A stretch of 64,000 nt of DNA, from NCBI RefSeq assembly GCF_014773485.1, contig NZ_JACXBP010000015.1:1-64000 (forward strand), written 5' to 3'. Both the position numbers and the translations under genes were made by a program. Source of the DNA: Erwinia aphidicola. Its GTDB lineage: Bacteria > Pseudomonadota > Gammaproteobacteria > Enterobacterales > Enterobacteriaceae. This document shows, one piece after another, positions 1 to 9,029 of this stretch. Numbering within the stretch: position 1 is the stretch's first letter; each line of letters opens with the position of its first letter. Below the pieces are notes generated by a model. It had not been told where the DNA came from and searched no databases. It was given only the letters and a program-made list of their open reading frames with translations.

Positions 1-513
1 GGAGCGTCTTTTGCCGTTCCGGCGTGCTCTGGCTGGCCTCAGGCCGGGTTGCCGATCGTATCGCGATGGAAGTCATGTTGGTGCGGGTTCACAGGATGTA
101 CCCTGCGACATTTGAGGCCACTGAATTCTGCCTGAGCCTCAGCGGGTCGATCGGAAAAGATGATCGACCCCTACGGTATATGAAGGATCGGAGACCGACC
201 GAAAAAGAGGAGCGTCCCCAACGGAATATGAAGGATTAGAGACCGACCGGAAAAGACAGTCGCCACCACAAAATATGAAGCCCACCTATCTTCCTGCCAT
301 CGCCGCGGCTTAACACTCGCAGCGGGCACGCTGTTAACAGGGATGAGGCCTGCCGGAGGTAAGCCGGACGTCACGCGGCAGGGATGCCGCGTGCCGAGGC
401 CCGCAGGGAGCGTCTTTTGCCGTTCCGGCGTGCTCTGGCTGGCCTCAGGCCGGGTTGCTGATGGTATCGCGATGGAAGTCATGTTGGTGCGGGTTTACAG
501 GATGTACCCTGCG
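1..513. repeat. 107-bp direct repeat (two copies)
   Basis: Bases 1-107 and 407-513 are the same sequence with three mismatches that I can count. Homology continues more loosely after each copy into the hairpin units. Copy 1 begins at the window edge, so its true left end is unseen. Just before copy 2 lies a perfect hairpin with arms CACGCGGCA (372-380) and TGCCGCGTG (385-393) and loop GGGA. No convincing gene covers this stretch. It looks like a duplicated intergenic repeat element next to the end of the chemoreceptor operon. Confidence 0.8.
144..290. repeat. hairpin-unit repeat array A (about 3 units, ~48 bp period)
   Basis: Unit 1 is a perfect 9-bp hairpin at 144-170 with arms GGGTCGATC and GATCGACCC. 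It is followed by a spacer CCCCTACGG and then ATATGAAGGAT. Related but degenerate units start near 192 and 240. The shared loop is GGAAAAGA-like. It belongs to the same family as the arrays at 552-725 and 60492-60680. Confidence 0.75.
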
Positions 514-551
514 GCATATGAAAAGCCCCTGATTTGTGCCGGAGCCTCTGC

Positions 552-725
552 GGGTCGACCGGAAAAGATGGTCGACCCCTACGGTATATGAAGGATGGGA
601 GACCGACCAAAGAAGACGGTCGCCCCCAACAGTTTATGAATAATTGGAGACCGAACGGAAAAGACGGTCGCCCTCAACGGGATATGAAGGATCCGAGACC
701 GACCGGAAAAGAGCATCGGCCCCGA
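552..725. repeat. hairpin-unit repeat array B (about 4 units, ~48 bp period)
   Basis: A perfect hairpin at 552-578 (arms GGGTCGACC and GGTCGACCC) is followed by three weaker units near 600, 648 and 696. In these, CGACC and GGTCG half-arms flank AAAGAAGA or GGAAAAGA loops. The array ends about 17 bases before the stop codon of the leftmost chemoreceptor gene on the minus strand. It could therefore also shape the 3' end of that transcript. Confidence 0.75.
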
Positions 726-741
726 CAGGAAACCGCGCCGC

Positions 742-2286
742 TTAACTCGCTACCCGGAACACCTTCACCATGCTCGCCAGATGGCCGGCGTCCTGCTCCA
801 GCGTGCTGGCATCGTTCGACGACTGGCGTACCAGGTCAGCGTTCTGCTGGGTGGTAGTGTCCAGCTCATGAATCGCCTGACCAATCTGCTCAATGCCTTT
901 ACTCTGCTGGTCAGAGGCTTCAGCAATATCATTCATCAGCTGATTCACCTCACTGACCTGCTGCAAAATCTCACTCATGCTGGCCCCCGCGTGATTGACA
1001 CGCTCGGTGCCGGTTTTTACCCGGCTGCGCGACTCATCAATCAGTCCGGCAATCTCTTTCGCCGCCTCGGAGCTGCGCTGGGCCAGATTACGCACCTCCC
1101 CCGCCACTACCGCAAAACCACGCCCCTGGTCGCCGGCGCGTGCCGCTTCGACCGCGGCGTTCAGCGCCAGAATATTAGTCTGAGCGGCAATGCCGTTAAT
1201 AACGTTAGTGATATCGTTAATGCGCTCCGAACTATCAGCAATCTCATTCATCGTGGTCACCACTTCCGCAATCACTTCCCCGCCTTTGGCAGCATTGGTC
1301 AATACGCTGTGCGAAAGCTGGCTGGCTTTTTTAACGTTGTCCGTGGTGTTTTTTACCGTCGCCGTAATCTCTTCCATACTGGCGGCGGTCTCCACGACCG
1401 CGCAGGACTGCTGATGCGTGCGCCGATCGAGGTGCTGATTGCGCAGGGCAATCTCGCCAGACGCCTCCTGCACTTTACTGACGATAGTGCGAATACCGCC
1501 TACCATGCTGCTGAGCTGCCCGTTCATCGAGCGCATTGCGCGACTTAGCTGCGCCACCTCCTTAATGTTACTGCTGGCGTTGAGCTGTGAGGTTAAATCC
1601 CCGCGCTCAATATGCTCCGCCAGTGACACCGCCTGATGCAGCGGAGAAATCAGCTTACGGCGCACAATAAACAGCATCCACGCCATCAGTACAAAAGTGA
1701 AGATCAGCAGCACAGCGCTGATCGCCATGCCGGTACGGAGATCGCGGCTCGCCATCTCGTTCATCTGCTGCGAATAGCGTTCATGCAGCAACAGTTCAGC
1801 ATCAAGGTTTTTTTCAAACACCCGCGTCAGCTCGCCCACACTGTGCTGCGCGCTATCATAGGCGCTGTCGTCATTGCGCTCCGCCGCCGCCAGCAGCGGC
1901 TGTAATCCCTGCTGACGCAGCGCCAGATAGCTGGCGCGATAGCGCGCTCTTAAATCCTTCTCATCTGCAAGCAGTGCCGTTGCGCTGAAATTGTCAAAAG
2001 CAGCATCGGCTTTCGCCAGTACCGCCTTTGCCTGCGCCAGATACTCTGCGATGCGCTGTTCGCCAGCCCCACTGTTACGCTCATACACGTAGTGGCTCAG
2101 ATGCACCTGGAAAGTGCGGCTGTGAATAATCGGATCGATTACCGACAAAATCACGCCGACCTCCTGATTCATGCCGTTGAGCGAGGTGTTAGAACGGTTG
2201 AGGTTGTGCAGGCCAGATAAGGTGCTCATCAGCGCCGTCAGCAAAAAGATGCCAAGGCCAATCAGCATATATTTTCTTAAAGACAT
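742..2286 (-). CDS. methyl-accepting chemotaxis protein (Tar/Tsr-like, no CheR-binding tail)
   Basis: Transmembrane chemoreceptor that signals through CheW and CheA. It has an N-terminal membrane helix ([11 protein letters not shown]), a TarH-type four-helix periplasmic domain, a second membrane helix ([18 protein letters not shown]), a HAMP domain, and the conserved signalling hairpin with [15 protein letters not shown] and [18 protein letters not shown]. The C-terminus ends VFRVAS without an NWETF-like pentapeptide. By family knowledge it would then depend on another receptor for efficient methylation. The start is set at an ATG at 2286; an adjacent ATG (2289) and a TTG (2301) are alternatives, with GAGAA just upstream. 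About 514 residues. It is the last gene of the motAB-cheAW direction, 155 bp after cheW. Confidence 0.93.
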   Translation of the reverse strand: MSLRKYMLIGLGIFLLTALMSTLSGLHNLNRSNTSLNGMNQEVGVILSVIDPIIHSRTFQVHLSHYVYERNSGAGEQRIAEYLAQAKAVLAKADAAFDNFSATALLADEKDLRARYRASYLALRQQGLQPLLAAAERNDDSAYDSAQHSVGELTRVFEKNLDAELLLHERYSQQMNEMASRDLRTGMAISAVLLIFTFVLMAWMLFIVRRKLISPLHQAVSLAEHIERGDLTSQLNASSNIKEVAQLSRAMRSMNGQLSSMVGGIRTIVSKVQEASGEIALRNQHLDRRTHQQSCAVVETAASMEEITATVKNTTDNVKKASQLSHSVLTNAAKGGEVIAEVVTTMNEIADSSERINDITNVINGIAAQTNILALNAAVEAARAGDQGRGFAVVAGEVRNLAQRSSEAAKEIAGLIDESRSRVKTGTERVNHAGASMSEILQQVSEVNQLMNDIAEASDQQSKGIEQIGQAIHELDTTTQQNADLVRQSSNDASTLEQDAGHLASMVKVFRVAS

Positions 2287-2441
2287 CATTCCATTTCTCA
2301 ATATTTGCAGGTGTGTAATCCATACAGCGCGAGCTGCAGTAATGTCCTCAGAGGCAGTGAAAATAAGTGGGGGTTTACTCTTAGCGGTAAACTACCCAGG
2401 CGCACCGCTTGTGCCATGCGCCTGTTTTCTTCATGAGGGGG

Positions 2442-2945
2442 TTATTCTGCGAGCGCATCAACCATCGAGCCAACCACCTGCATCTCTTCGCGGCTCAGCA
2501 GCATTTCGATATTCACCAGTATCACCATGCGCTTATCCAGCACGCCCAGTCCCGCAAGATAGCGGCTGGTCATCACCGAGGAGACGTCCGGGGTGGGCTT
2601 GATCTGGCTGTCGTTTAGCGACAGCACATCCGCGACGCCATCGACCACAATGCCCATCACCCGCTCTTTCAGGTTCAGCACAATCACCACCGCGCTGTCG
2701 TCTTCCGCCACTACCGGCAGCTCGAAGCGCGTGCGTAAATCGACGATCGGGACAATGACGCCGCGCAGGTTGGTGACGCCGGTAATAAAGTCCGGCACGT
2801 TGGGGATGCGCGTTACGCGGTCGCAGCCGCGGATCTCCTGTACCTTTAAAATATCGATGCCGTACTCTTCATTTCCCAGGCGGAAGACCAGATACTTATG
2901 TACTGCAGCGTCGGCCGCAGCAGAATGACTGTCGGTTGATAGCAT
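2442..2945 (-). CDS. cheW: chemotaxis coupling protein CheW
   Basis: SH3-like adaptor that joins chemoreceptors to the kinase CheA at the cytoplasmic face of the inner membrane. The 167-residue protein is the family's normal length. It has the typical segments YLVFRLGNEEYGIDI, PNVPDFITGVTNLRG and VPIVDLR. Its ATG shares a base with the cheA stop codon (TAATG), so the two are probably translationally coupled. The neighbours cheA, motB and motA give the classic mocha-operon order. Confidence 0.97.
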   Translation of the reverse strand: MLSTDSHSAAADAAVHKYLVFRLGNEEYGIDILKVQEIRGCDRVTRIPNVPDFITGVTNLRGVIVPIVDLRTRFELPVVAEDDSAVVIVLNLKERVMGIVVDGVADVLSLNDSQIKPTPDVSSVMTSRYLAGLGVLDKRMVILVNIEMLLSREEMQVVGSMVDALAE

Positions 2946-4912
2946 TATTGATTTATCCCTTTCTGCGCGGCGGGCAGGTCACGCAGCCCCGCCAGCTCAA
3001 TAACATCGAGGATCAACGCTACGCTGCCATCGCCGAGGATGGTGGCGGCGGAGATACCCGGAACTTTGCGATAGTTGTGCTCAAGATTTTTCACCACCAC
3101 CTGGTGCTGACCAATCAGCTGGTCAACCCACAGGGCGTAACGGCAACCGCCGCTCTGCACGATCACGATAATGCCGTCATCGCCGCTGGCTTCGCCCGGT
3201 ACGGCAAAAGCCTGGCGCAGCTCGATTAACGGCAGATATTCACCGCGCACGTGGACCAGCCGTGAATCGCCGACAAACGGGTACAGCATATCGTCGCCCG
3301 GCTTGAGCGACTCCATCACCACGTTGAGCGGCAGCACGTAAATCTCGTCGCCGACCTTCACCGACATACCGTCGAGGATCGCCAAAGTGAGCGGCAGCAG
3401 AATGCGGATAGTCGTGCCCTTGTCGCGTACCGAGTGCACCTCGACGTGGCCGCCCATGGCCAGGATATTGCGCCGCACCACGTCCATGCCAACGCCGCGC
3501 CCGGAAACGTCGGTAACGTTCTCCGCAGTGGAGAATCCCGCAGCGAAGATCAGCATCCACACCTCTTCATCCGGCGCGGAGTCGCCGATCTGCGTGCCGC
3601 GCGCGCGCGCCTTCGCCAGCAGCTTGTCGCGCGGCAGCCCCGCCCCGTCGTCGGTCACTTCAATCACGATATTGCCGCCGTGATGCTCTGCCGACAGCGT
3701 CAGATTGCCGGTTGCGCTTTTACCTTTACGCAGGCGCTCCTCTCTCTCTTCAATACCGTGATCGAGGCTGTTGCGTACCAGATGCGTCAGCGGATCGATA
3801 ATGCGTTCGATCAGGCTCTTATCCAGCTCGGCCGAACCGCCTTTCAGCGTCAGCGCCACGTCTTTATTCAGGCGGCTGCCGAGGTCATGCACCAGGCGCG
3901 GGAAGCGGCTAAATACGTAATCCATCGGCATCATGCGGATCGACATTACCGACTGCTGCAGCTCGCGCGCGTTGCGTTCCAGCTGGGCCACGCTGCTGAG
4001 CAGCATGCCGTATTTGGCTGGGTCGAGCTGCGCCGTCAGCTGTGAGAAGATCGCCTGCGTGATAATCAGCTCGCCGACCTGATTAATAATCTGGTCCACC
4101 TTTTCCACCGCCACGCGGATGCTGCCGGATTCGGTATTGGCCGGGCGTTTAGGGACAGCAGATTTTACTGCGGCTTCTGTCACCGGCGGTGTAACGGGCG
4201 CGGGCGGCTCAGGGGGAGTGGGTGGCGCAAGGGGAGTGGGTGGCACAGCGGCGGCGGCGATCGGCTGGATCGCAATCTGCGATTCATCGAGCACAAAGCA
4301 CAGCACCGCGCTGATATCATCAGCCGCAACGCTGGTCTCCAGCTCCACCGTCATCCCGGCTTCCGCTGGCTGATAGCTGATAATTTCACCGAGGTTTGCC
4401 AGCTCATCGCGCAGCAGCGTCCGATCATCGTGACCCAGCCGCGACAGCGTAATCATCAGGCGGTCATGGCGGGCAGGAGCGTCTGCTGCCGGGGCAGCGG
4501 CGGGAACATCCGCAGTCGCGCAGCCCTTCTCCAGCTGCGCGATTTGCTGAAGTGCTTCGCAGATATAGCGGAAGCTCTCTTCATCCGGTTCCTGCGACGA
4601 CTGGTAGGCTTCCAGCTGCGCTTGCATAATGTCCTTACTTTCCAGAAAAAGGTTAATCATCTCGCGGCTCAGCTGCATTTCGCCGCAGCGCGCTTTATCC
4701 AGCAGGTTCTCCAGAATGTGCGTGGTCTCCTGCAGCACATCAAAACCAAAGGTCCCTGCCCCGCCCTTCAGCGAGTGGGCCACGCGGAAGATGCCGTTCA
4801 GCTGTTCGATATCCGGATTAACGGTATCCAGCTGCAGCAGCTGCTGCTCCATCTCGGTGAGCAGCTCCTCCGCTTCGGCGAAGAACACCTGAGAAAATTC
4901 ATTCACGTCCAT
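2945..4912 (-). CDS. cheA: chemotaxis histidine kinase CheA
   Basis: Autophosphorylating kinase that passes phosphate to CheY and CheB. The order is an HPt domain with phospho-acceptor His46 in RVAHSLKGGAGTFGF, a response-regulator-binding P2 region, a proline-rich linker (PPTPLAPPTPPEPPAP), a dimerization domain and a GHKL ATPase. The ATPase shows the N box NSLDHGIE, DDGAGL and GRGVGMDVV. A C-terminal CheW-like domain follows. The start is the ATG at 4912, preceded by AGGGTG. A GTG 9 bases upstream also opens the frame. The start overlaps the motB end by 14 bp. About 655 residues, as in E. coli. Confidence 0.97.
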   Translation of the reverse strand: MDVNEFSQVFFAEAEELLTEMEQQLLQLDTVNPDIEQLNGIFRVAHSLKGGAGTFGFDVLQETTHILENLLDKARCGEMQLSREMINLFLESKDIMQAQLEAYQSSQEPDEESFRYICEALQQIAQLEKGCATADVPAAAPAADAPARHDRLMITLSRLGHDDRTLLRDELANLGEIISYQPAEAGMTVELETSVAADDISAVLCFVLDESQIAIQPIAAAAVPPTPLAPPTPPEPPAPVTPPVTEAAVKSAVPKRPANTESGSIRVAVEKVDQIINQVGELIITQAIFSQLTAQLDPAKYGMLLSSVAQLERNARELQQSVMSIRMMPMDYVFSRFPRLVHDLGSRLNKDVALTLKGGSAELDKSLIERIIDPLTHLVRNSLDHGIEEREERLRKGKSATGNLTLSAEHHGGNIVIEVTDDGAGLPRDKLLAKARARGTQIGDSAPDEEVWMLIFAAGFSTAENVTDVSGRGVGMDVVRRNILAMGGHVEVHSVRDKGTTIRILLPLTLAILDGMSVKVGDEIYVLPLNVVMESLKPGDDMLYPFVGDSRLVHVRGEYLPLIELRQAFAVPGEASGDDGIIVIVQSGGCRYALWVDQLIGQHQVVVKNLEHNYRKVPGISAATILGDGSVALILDVIELAGLRDLPAAQKGINQ

Positions 4913-5807
4913 GATTATCACCCTGCACTGCGGTCACGGTTGTGCCCTGCGGCAGCCTGGCGTCCGGCTGCTGCAGGACAGTATTCTCTTGCAGCACCTG
5001 GCGCTCTTTCAGCTTGCTCAGGACCAGAATGCTGATGCGACGGTTCATCGGGTTGTCCGGGCTGATGCTCGTCAGCCCCATGCGGCTGCCGGTGCCGATC
5101 ACGCGCAGGAAGCGCTCGTCATCCAGCCCGGCCTTCACCAGGACGCGGCGCGCAGCATTAGCACGGCCCGCAGAGAGTTCCCAGTTGCTGTAGCCGCCGT
5201 TACCCCCGGCGTAAGGCAGGGAATCGGTGTGCCCGGTCAGGCTGATCGGGTTGGGCAACTGGTTAAGTAGCGGTACCAGTGCATGCAGGATGCCGTTCAT
5301 GTAGGGCGCGGGCGTTTCGCTGCCGGTGCGGAACATCGGCCGCTCCTGGCTGTCGGTGATCTGAATCATCAGACCATCGTCGGTGAGCGTCAGCAGCAGG
5401 TTGGATTTGAAGTCGCTGAGGCGCGGGTCGGTTTCAATCATCGCCTCCAGCAGCGCTTTGGCACTTTTCAGGCTCTGCACGTTCTTAAAGCGGTCCAGAT
5501 TATCGACCTTGTGCTTAAACACTTCGCCATCCTGCTTCATCGGGTCGTCGCCGCCCCCCGGAATAATGCTGTCGCTGTAGCTGGTTTTGTTACCGTTGGC
5601 CATGGTGGGCTTAAGCGGCATGCGGAAGTAGTCTGCGATCAGCTCGCGCTGCATCGGGGTAGAGGATGAAAGCAGCCACATCACCAGGAAGAAGGCCATC
5701 ATCGCGGTCATAAAATCGGCGTAAGCGATTTTCCAGGTGCCGCCATGATGCGCATGTTTTTTATGCTTGCGCTTGCGCGAACGGATGATGGTCGTGGTGC
5801 CCTTCAT
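4899..5807 (-). CDS. motB: flagellar motor stator protein MotB
   Basis: Inner-membrane stator subunit that binds peptidoglycan and carries the proton path with MotA. A basic N-terminus (RSRKRKHKKHAHHGG) precedes one membrane helix with the essential aspartate at residue 31 (YADFMTAMMAFFLVMWLL). The C-terminal OmpA-like domain includes SLTGHTDSLPY and NWELSAGRANAARRVL. 302 residues. It overlaps motA by four bases (ATGA) and cheA by 14, which suggests coupled translation. Confidence 0.97.
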   Translation of the reverse strand: MKGTTTIIRSRKRKHKKHAHHGGTWKIAYADFMTAMMAFFLVMWLLSSSTPMQRELIADYFRMPLKPTMANGNKTSYSDSIIPGGGDDPMKQDGEVFKHKVDNLDRFKNVQSLKSAKALLEAMIETDPRLSDFKSNLLLTLTDDGLMIQITDSQERPMFRTGSETPAPYMNGILHALVPLLNQLPNPISLTGHTDSLPYAGGNGGYSNWELSAGRANAARRVLVKAGLDDERFLRVIGTGSRMGLTSISPDNPMNRRISILVLSKLKERQVLQENTVLQQPDARLPQGTTVTAVQGDNHGRE

Positions 5808-6700
5808 TCCGTCGCTTCCGCCGTTTTACCACTGACGCTGGCATTGCTCTTGATCTCACGCACGTGGTTTTCCAGCTCTTCGAACGATGGGCGTTCGCTG
5901 GTGTACAGCGTTTTGCGACCAAATTCGACGGCAATCTGCGGCGCATAGCCGTTCAGGCTGGAGAGCAGCGTCACCTTAATGCACTGCATCATTTTGAGCT
6001 GGTCGCTGCTCTTCTGGCGCAGCAGCGTGGCCAACGGCAGCACGAAGCCGTAAGCGAGAAGAATACCGAGGAAGGTACCGACCATCGCGTGGGCGATCAG
6101 CATACCCAGTTCGGCCGCGGGGCGGTCGGCGGCGGCCAGCGCATTTACCACGCCCATCACCGCGGCAACAATACCGAATGCCGGAAAAGCATCGCCGACG
6201 GTATTCAGGCTGTTGGCCGGGACTTCCAGCTCCTCCTGGCGGGTTTCGATCTCTTCGTCCATCAGATCTTCGATCTCATGGGAGTTCATGCTGCCGCTGA
6301 TCATCAGACGGAAGTAGTCGAGCACAAAATTGATTAGGATAGGGTCGTTAAGCAGTCGGGGGTAGGCAGCAAAGATGTCACTACTGGCGGGTTCTTCAAT
6401 ATCTTTTTCCAGCGACATCAGCCCATTAATGCGGCTCTTCGACAGCAGCAGAAACAGCAGCGCCATCAGGTCCATATAGACCGCTTTATTGTAGCTGCGC
6501 CCGACAAACAGGCGCCCCAGCGCCTTACCCGTTGCTTTAAGTGATTTAGCGTTATTACCGACAATGAATGCGCCAACGCCTGCACCGCCGATGATCAACA
6601 GCTCAATCGGCTGAAACAGTGAGGCCAGGTTGCCGCCAGACATCATGAACCCGCCAAATACTGTAACAATTACAACAAGATAGCCAATAATAACTAACAC
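5804..6700 (-). CDS. motA: flagellar motor stator protein MotA
   Basis: Proton-channel stator subunit with four membrane helices: two near the N-terminus and two in the C-terminal half. The sequence shows a cytoplasmic loop SKSRINGLMSLEKDIE, with the charged residues known to touch FliG, and the conserved proline segment VGDAFPAFGIVAAVMG. 298 residues. The start is a GTG at 6700 preceded by AGGAG; a weak sigma-28-like site lies 47 bp farther up. The motA-motB-cheA-cheW order matches E. coli. Confidence 0.97.
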   Translation of the reverse strand: MLVIIGYLVVIVTVFGGFMMSGGNLASLFQPIELLIIGGAGVGAFIVGNNAKSLKATGKALGRLFVGRSYNKAVYMDLMALLFLLLSKSRINGLMSLEKDIEEPASSDIFAAYPRLLNDPILINFVLDYFRLMISGSMNSHEIEDLMDEEIETRQEELEVPANSLNTVGDAFPAFGIVAAVMGVVNALAAADRPAAELGMLIAHAMVGTFLGILLAYGFVLPLATLLRQKSSDQLKMMQCIKVTLLSSLNGYAPQIAVEFGRKTLYTSERPSFEELENHVREIKSNASVSGKTAEATE

Positions 6701-6746
6701 AACGACTCCTATCTACTCTTCAAGTCCGATGTCGGCATCTCGGCCA

Positions 6747-6772
6747 CCATCGTGTAACAGCCATCTCGTAAA
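6747..6772 (-). promoter_or_regulatory. possible sigma-28 promoter of motA operon
   Basis: Reading the minus strand, TTTACGAG is followed by 10 bases and CACGATGG. This resembles the better local sites before flgK and fliD, but with a one-base-short spacer and weak boxes. motA is a class 3 gene in E. coli, so a site here is expected. The call is tentative. Confidence 0.3.
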
Positions 6773-6784
6773 CTGCCGGGTCGG

Positions 6785-7363
6785 TTAAGCGGATGCCGCC
6801 AGCTGCTGCTGGTTGAATGCGTTAACATAATCCTGGCTACTGGCCTGTGAGCGTTTCAGCGCACGCGAAGGAGGGCTGCACAGGCTGCAGGTAAAGGGAT
6901 TTTTGATGTATTCAGTCGACACCACAAACCCGCCTTTGCACACGCTGCAAGGCTTTTGAGAAATAATGCCGCAGCTTACGAAGCGTAATAAGGTCCATGC
7001 ACGGGTTAATCCCAGCACGGGTTTTTCTGCGGAACGCGGATAGCACTGTTCCAGATAAAGACGGTAAGCCTTCATCAGCGTTTCAATCGGTCGGCCATTT
7101 TCCGTCTTTTGCAGATACAGGCAGATGTTATAAAACATCGACGAATGAATATTCTGCTCCCAGGACATAAACCAGTCTTCGGAGAATGGCAGCATGCCTT
7201 TCGGGGGGGGACAGCCACGCAGTTCTTTATACAAGCGCAATAAACGACGGCGGCTCAATGAGGTTTCTGATTCCAGTACCTGCATTCTGGCCCCCAGGGT
7301 AATCAGTTCCATGGCAATATTGACCTCATGAATCTCTTCGAGCAGGCTTTTGTTATCGCACAT
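6785..7363 (-). CDS. flhC: flagellar master regulator subunit FlhC
   Basis: Zinc-binding half of the FlhD4C2 activator that switches on class 2 flagellar operons. It keeps [42 protein letters not shown] and the four-cysteine zinc site as two CxxC pairs (PCSVC and TCSLC). 192 residues. The start is the ATG at 7363, inside the end of flhD, which continues to 7353; GAGGGTGAG upstream can serve as ribosome site. An earlier in-frame ATG at 7378 is less likely. It pairs with flhD as in all enterics. Confidence 0.97.
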   Translation of the reverse strand: MCDNKSLLEEIHEVNIAMELITLGARMQVLESETSLSRRRLLRLYKELRGCPPPKGMLPFSEDWFMSWEQNIHSSMFYNICLYLQKTENGRPIETLMKAYRLYLEQCYPRSAEKPVLGLTRAWTLLRFVSCGIISQKPCSVCKGGFVVSTEYIKNPFTCSLCSPPSRALKRSQASSQDYVNAFNQQQLAASA

Positions 7364-7715
7364 TTTTCTCACCCTCATTGACAGCGTTATGGTGCAGGCA
7401 CAGATTGTTCAGTAAATCAGTGGATAAAATAATACCGGTGTGAATCTGCTGGAGCGCTTCAATACGCGAATCTTTAGTCAGGTTTTCAATCACCACTTCA
7501 TCGTCCACGCGCAGACGGCAAATAAGCTGATTTGTCGATGCCAGCTTCATTAACTGTGGCAGCGACAGTTCCTTCAGATTATCGATCGTCCCATCGGATA
7601 AACCGAGGCGGAAACCAGCGGCAAATTTATCCTTGCGAATAAGTTGCTGTGCCAGAAGCAGGTAGGACAGGTTAATATCATGAATACTTTGCAGGCTTTC
7701 ATCAAAATTTGGCAT
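7353..7715 (-). CDS. flhD: flagellar master regulator subunit FlhD
   Basis: DNA-binding partner of FlhC at the top of the flagellar hierarchy. Recognised by [31 protein letters not shown] (with the inter-subunit cysteine) and [23 protein letters not shown]. 120 residues, close to the 116 of E. coli. It overlaps flhC by 11 bases. About 415 bp of AT-rich DNA precede it, with an FNR-type box. Confidence 0.97.
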   Translation of the reverse strand: MPNFDESLQSIHDINLSYLLLAQQLIRKDKFAAGFRLGLSDGTIDNLKELSLPQLMKLASTNQLICRLRVDDEVVIENLTKDSRIEALQQIHTGIILSTDLLNNLCLHHNAVNEGEKNVR

Positions 7716-7757
7716 TTGAAGTTTCTCAACTTTACGCAGCTGATAATGGAGATGTGA

Positions 7758-7901
7758 TTAGGAGAAGTAGCCAATCACACCCTGATTACTTAAGCTGACG
7801 CAGAGAACGTTTTGGTATTGTCCCCCCTGTTTAGCCACGCGAATATCATCCAGCATGGAAAAACCAAAGAGAATACGTTCAACACCAAACGGCGGCTGCA
7901 T
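7758..7901 (-). CDS. possible small ORF in the flhDC leader
   Basis: A 47-codon frame from ATG 7901 begins MQPPFGVERILFGFSMLDD and ends NQGVIGYFS. The frame can be extended upstream to 7949 with an alternative start. No clear ribosome site precedes the ATG and I do not recognise the product. Codon use looks coding-like, and the stop is 42 bp before flhD. It could be a leader peptide, a decayed gene, or chance. Confidence 0.2.
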   Translation of the reverse strand: MQPPFGVERILFGFSMLDDIRVAKQGGQYQNVLCVSLSNQGVIGYFS

Positions 7902-7986
7902 CAAAATGTGCGAGCATCCTAACCAGCTTAGTTTCAGACCACAACACACCCAAAGATTGTTTCATGCAAAACACCAACCTATCTCA

Positions 7987-8000
7987 TTGATATTGATCAA
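7987..8000. promoter_or_regulatory. FNR-type binding site upstream of flhDC
   Basis: The 14 bases read TTGAT, ATTG, ATCAA. This is a complete match to the FNR consensus TTGATnnnnATCAA. It lies about 270 bp before the flhD start codon, in the AT-rich region. The inference is oxygen-responsive control of the master operon. Confidence 0.55.
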
Positions 8001-8130
8001 TATTAATAAAAATTAATCATTATTAATTTGAAAGGTATTAATATAACAAGAGCCATCTTAAAAATATAAACACACTTATAGAACAAAAAATGGACAGTGC
8101 GATTATTATTTTCTCTGCCAGACAGTATTA

Positions 8131-8859
8131 TCAGTATGGTCGAGAAGCATCCATTCTTGCTCTTATTCTTTTTATCGCCAGGCTGTGGAGCTGGCTGACT
8201 CGCGTTTCAGTAAGCCCAAACACCAGCCCAATTTCCTTCATGTTTAAATCCTGCTGATAATAGAGCTGTAAAATCCTCTGCTCTCTCTCCGGGATCATAC
8301 TGATATGTTCGCTGATTTTACCGATCAGATTATCCTGCATCGCCTGGTTAAGCGGATTTAACGACTCATGTTCTTCATCGACGCGTTCGTAAGCGTCTGC
8401 AAACTGCTCTTGTAATTCATCCAGCGAATAGACCTGGCTGCTATTGGTATCCGCCAGCATCTGCTGCAGTTCCTGAACGCTGACATCCATTCTTTCAGCA
8501 ATATCAGCTTCGCTGGCTTCCCCGCCCTTTTCCTGCTCTATTTGCTGGATCATGACGGTCATTTCGCGCGCGTGTTTGCGCACTCGTCTGGGTACCCAGT
8601 CACGCTCGCGCAATTCATCCATTAATGACCAGCGAATTTTTTGTGAAAGGTAAGCACTTAACGTCACACCTTTCTTCGGATCAAAACTATCGATGGCAGA
8701 TAAAAACCCCAGTGATGCGGCCTGAATCAAATCGTCAAGCTCAACGCTGGCAGGTAAACGCTTCTGTAAGCGAAGGGCTTCCTGGCGGGCGATATGCTTA
8801 TATTTCGCCCACAACGCCGTTTTATCTTCAATGCCACCTGAAGTATATATTCCGTCCAC
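8131..8859 (-). CDS. fliA: flagellar sigma factor sigma-28 (FliA), divergent
   Basis: Directs RNA polymerase to late flagellar genes and is held off by FlgM. Regions 2 to 4 are recognisable: LPASVELDDLIQAASLG, DELRERDWVPRRVRK, the MLADTNSSQVYSLDE linker and the region-4 helix-turn-helix NMKEIGLVFGLTETRVSQLHS. Identity to E. coli FliA is only partial, for example FDPKKGVTLSAYLSQKIRWS in region 2. The start is a GTG at 8859, which gives 242 residues and lines up with the E. coli N-terminus; a TTG at 8889 is the other option. It sits between flhDC and a receptor gene, not beside fliC, and no fliZ follows. Confidence 0.93.
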   Translation of the reverse strand: MDGIYTSGGIEDKTALWAKYKHIARQEALRLQKRLPASVELDDLIQAASLGFLSAIDSFDPKKGVTLSAYLSQKIRWSLMDELRERDWVPRRVRKHAREMTVMIQQIEQEKGGEASEADIAERMDVSVQELQQMLADTNSSQVYSLDELQEQFADAYERVDEEHESLNPLNQAMQDNLIGKISEHISMIPEREQRILQLYYQQDLNMKEIGLVFGLTETRVSQLHSLAIKRIRARMDASRPY

Positions 8860-9029
8860 GCTACCATTCTCAGCTGATAATACCAGCAAGAATTATCAGG
8901 TGAAATACCGTATTTAAATAGTGCAAAAAGACTTTATAAAAACGGCTAATCTTTCACTTTGATTACAGAATAATAATTAAGATGATTAACAGCGATAATA
9001 ATCGACACTATTGACGCTAATTCTCAGGA

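Larger units (their letters stand above)
7716..8130 (-). promoter_or_regulatory. flhDC control region (long AT-rich leader)
   Basis: This stretch lies between the end of fliA and the start of flhD. The distal part (about 7980-8100) is very AT-rich and contains a perfect FNR consensus. The proximal part (7758-7901) is less AT-rich and carries a short open frame of doubtful status. flhDC promoters in enterics are known for long leaders and many regulators. I could not fix the exact -10/-35 pair. Confidence 0.5.

Noticed and set aside
24-857. Plus-strand open frames across the left-end repeats
   Set aside because: They follow the repeat units, have no ribosome sites, and give low-complexity products such as repeated RPTGK-like segments.
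781-1905. Several long plus-strand frames opposite the first chemoreceptor gene
   Set aside because: The minus-strand gene has full domain structure; the opposite frames are antisense shadows of a G+C-rich gene.
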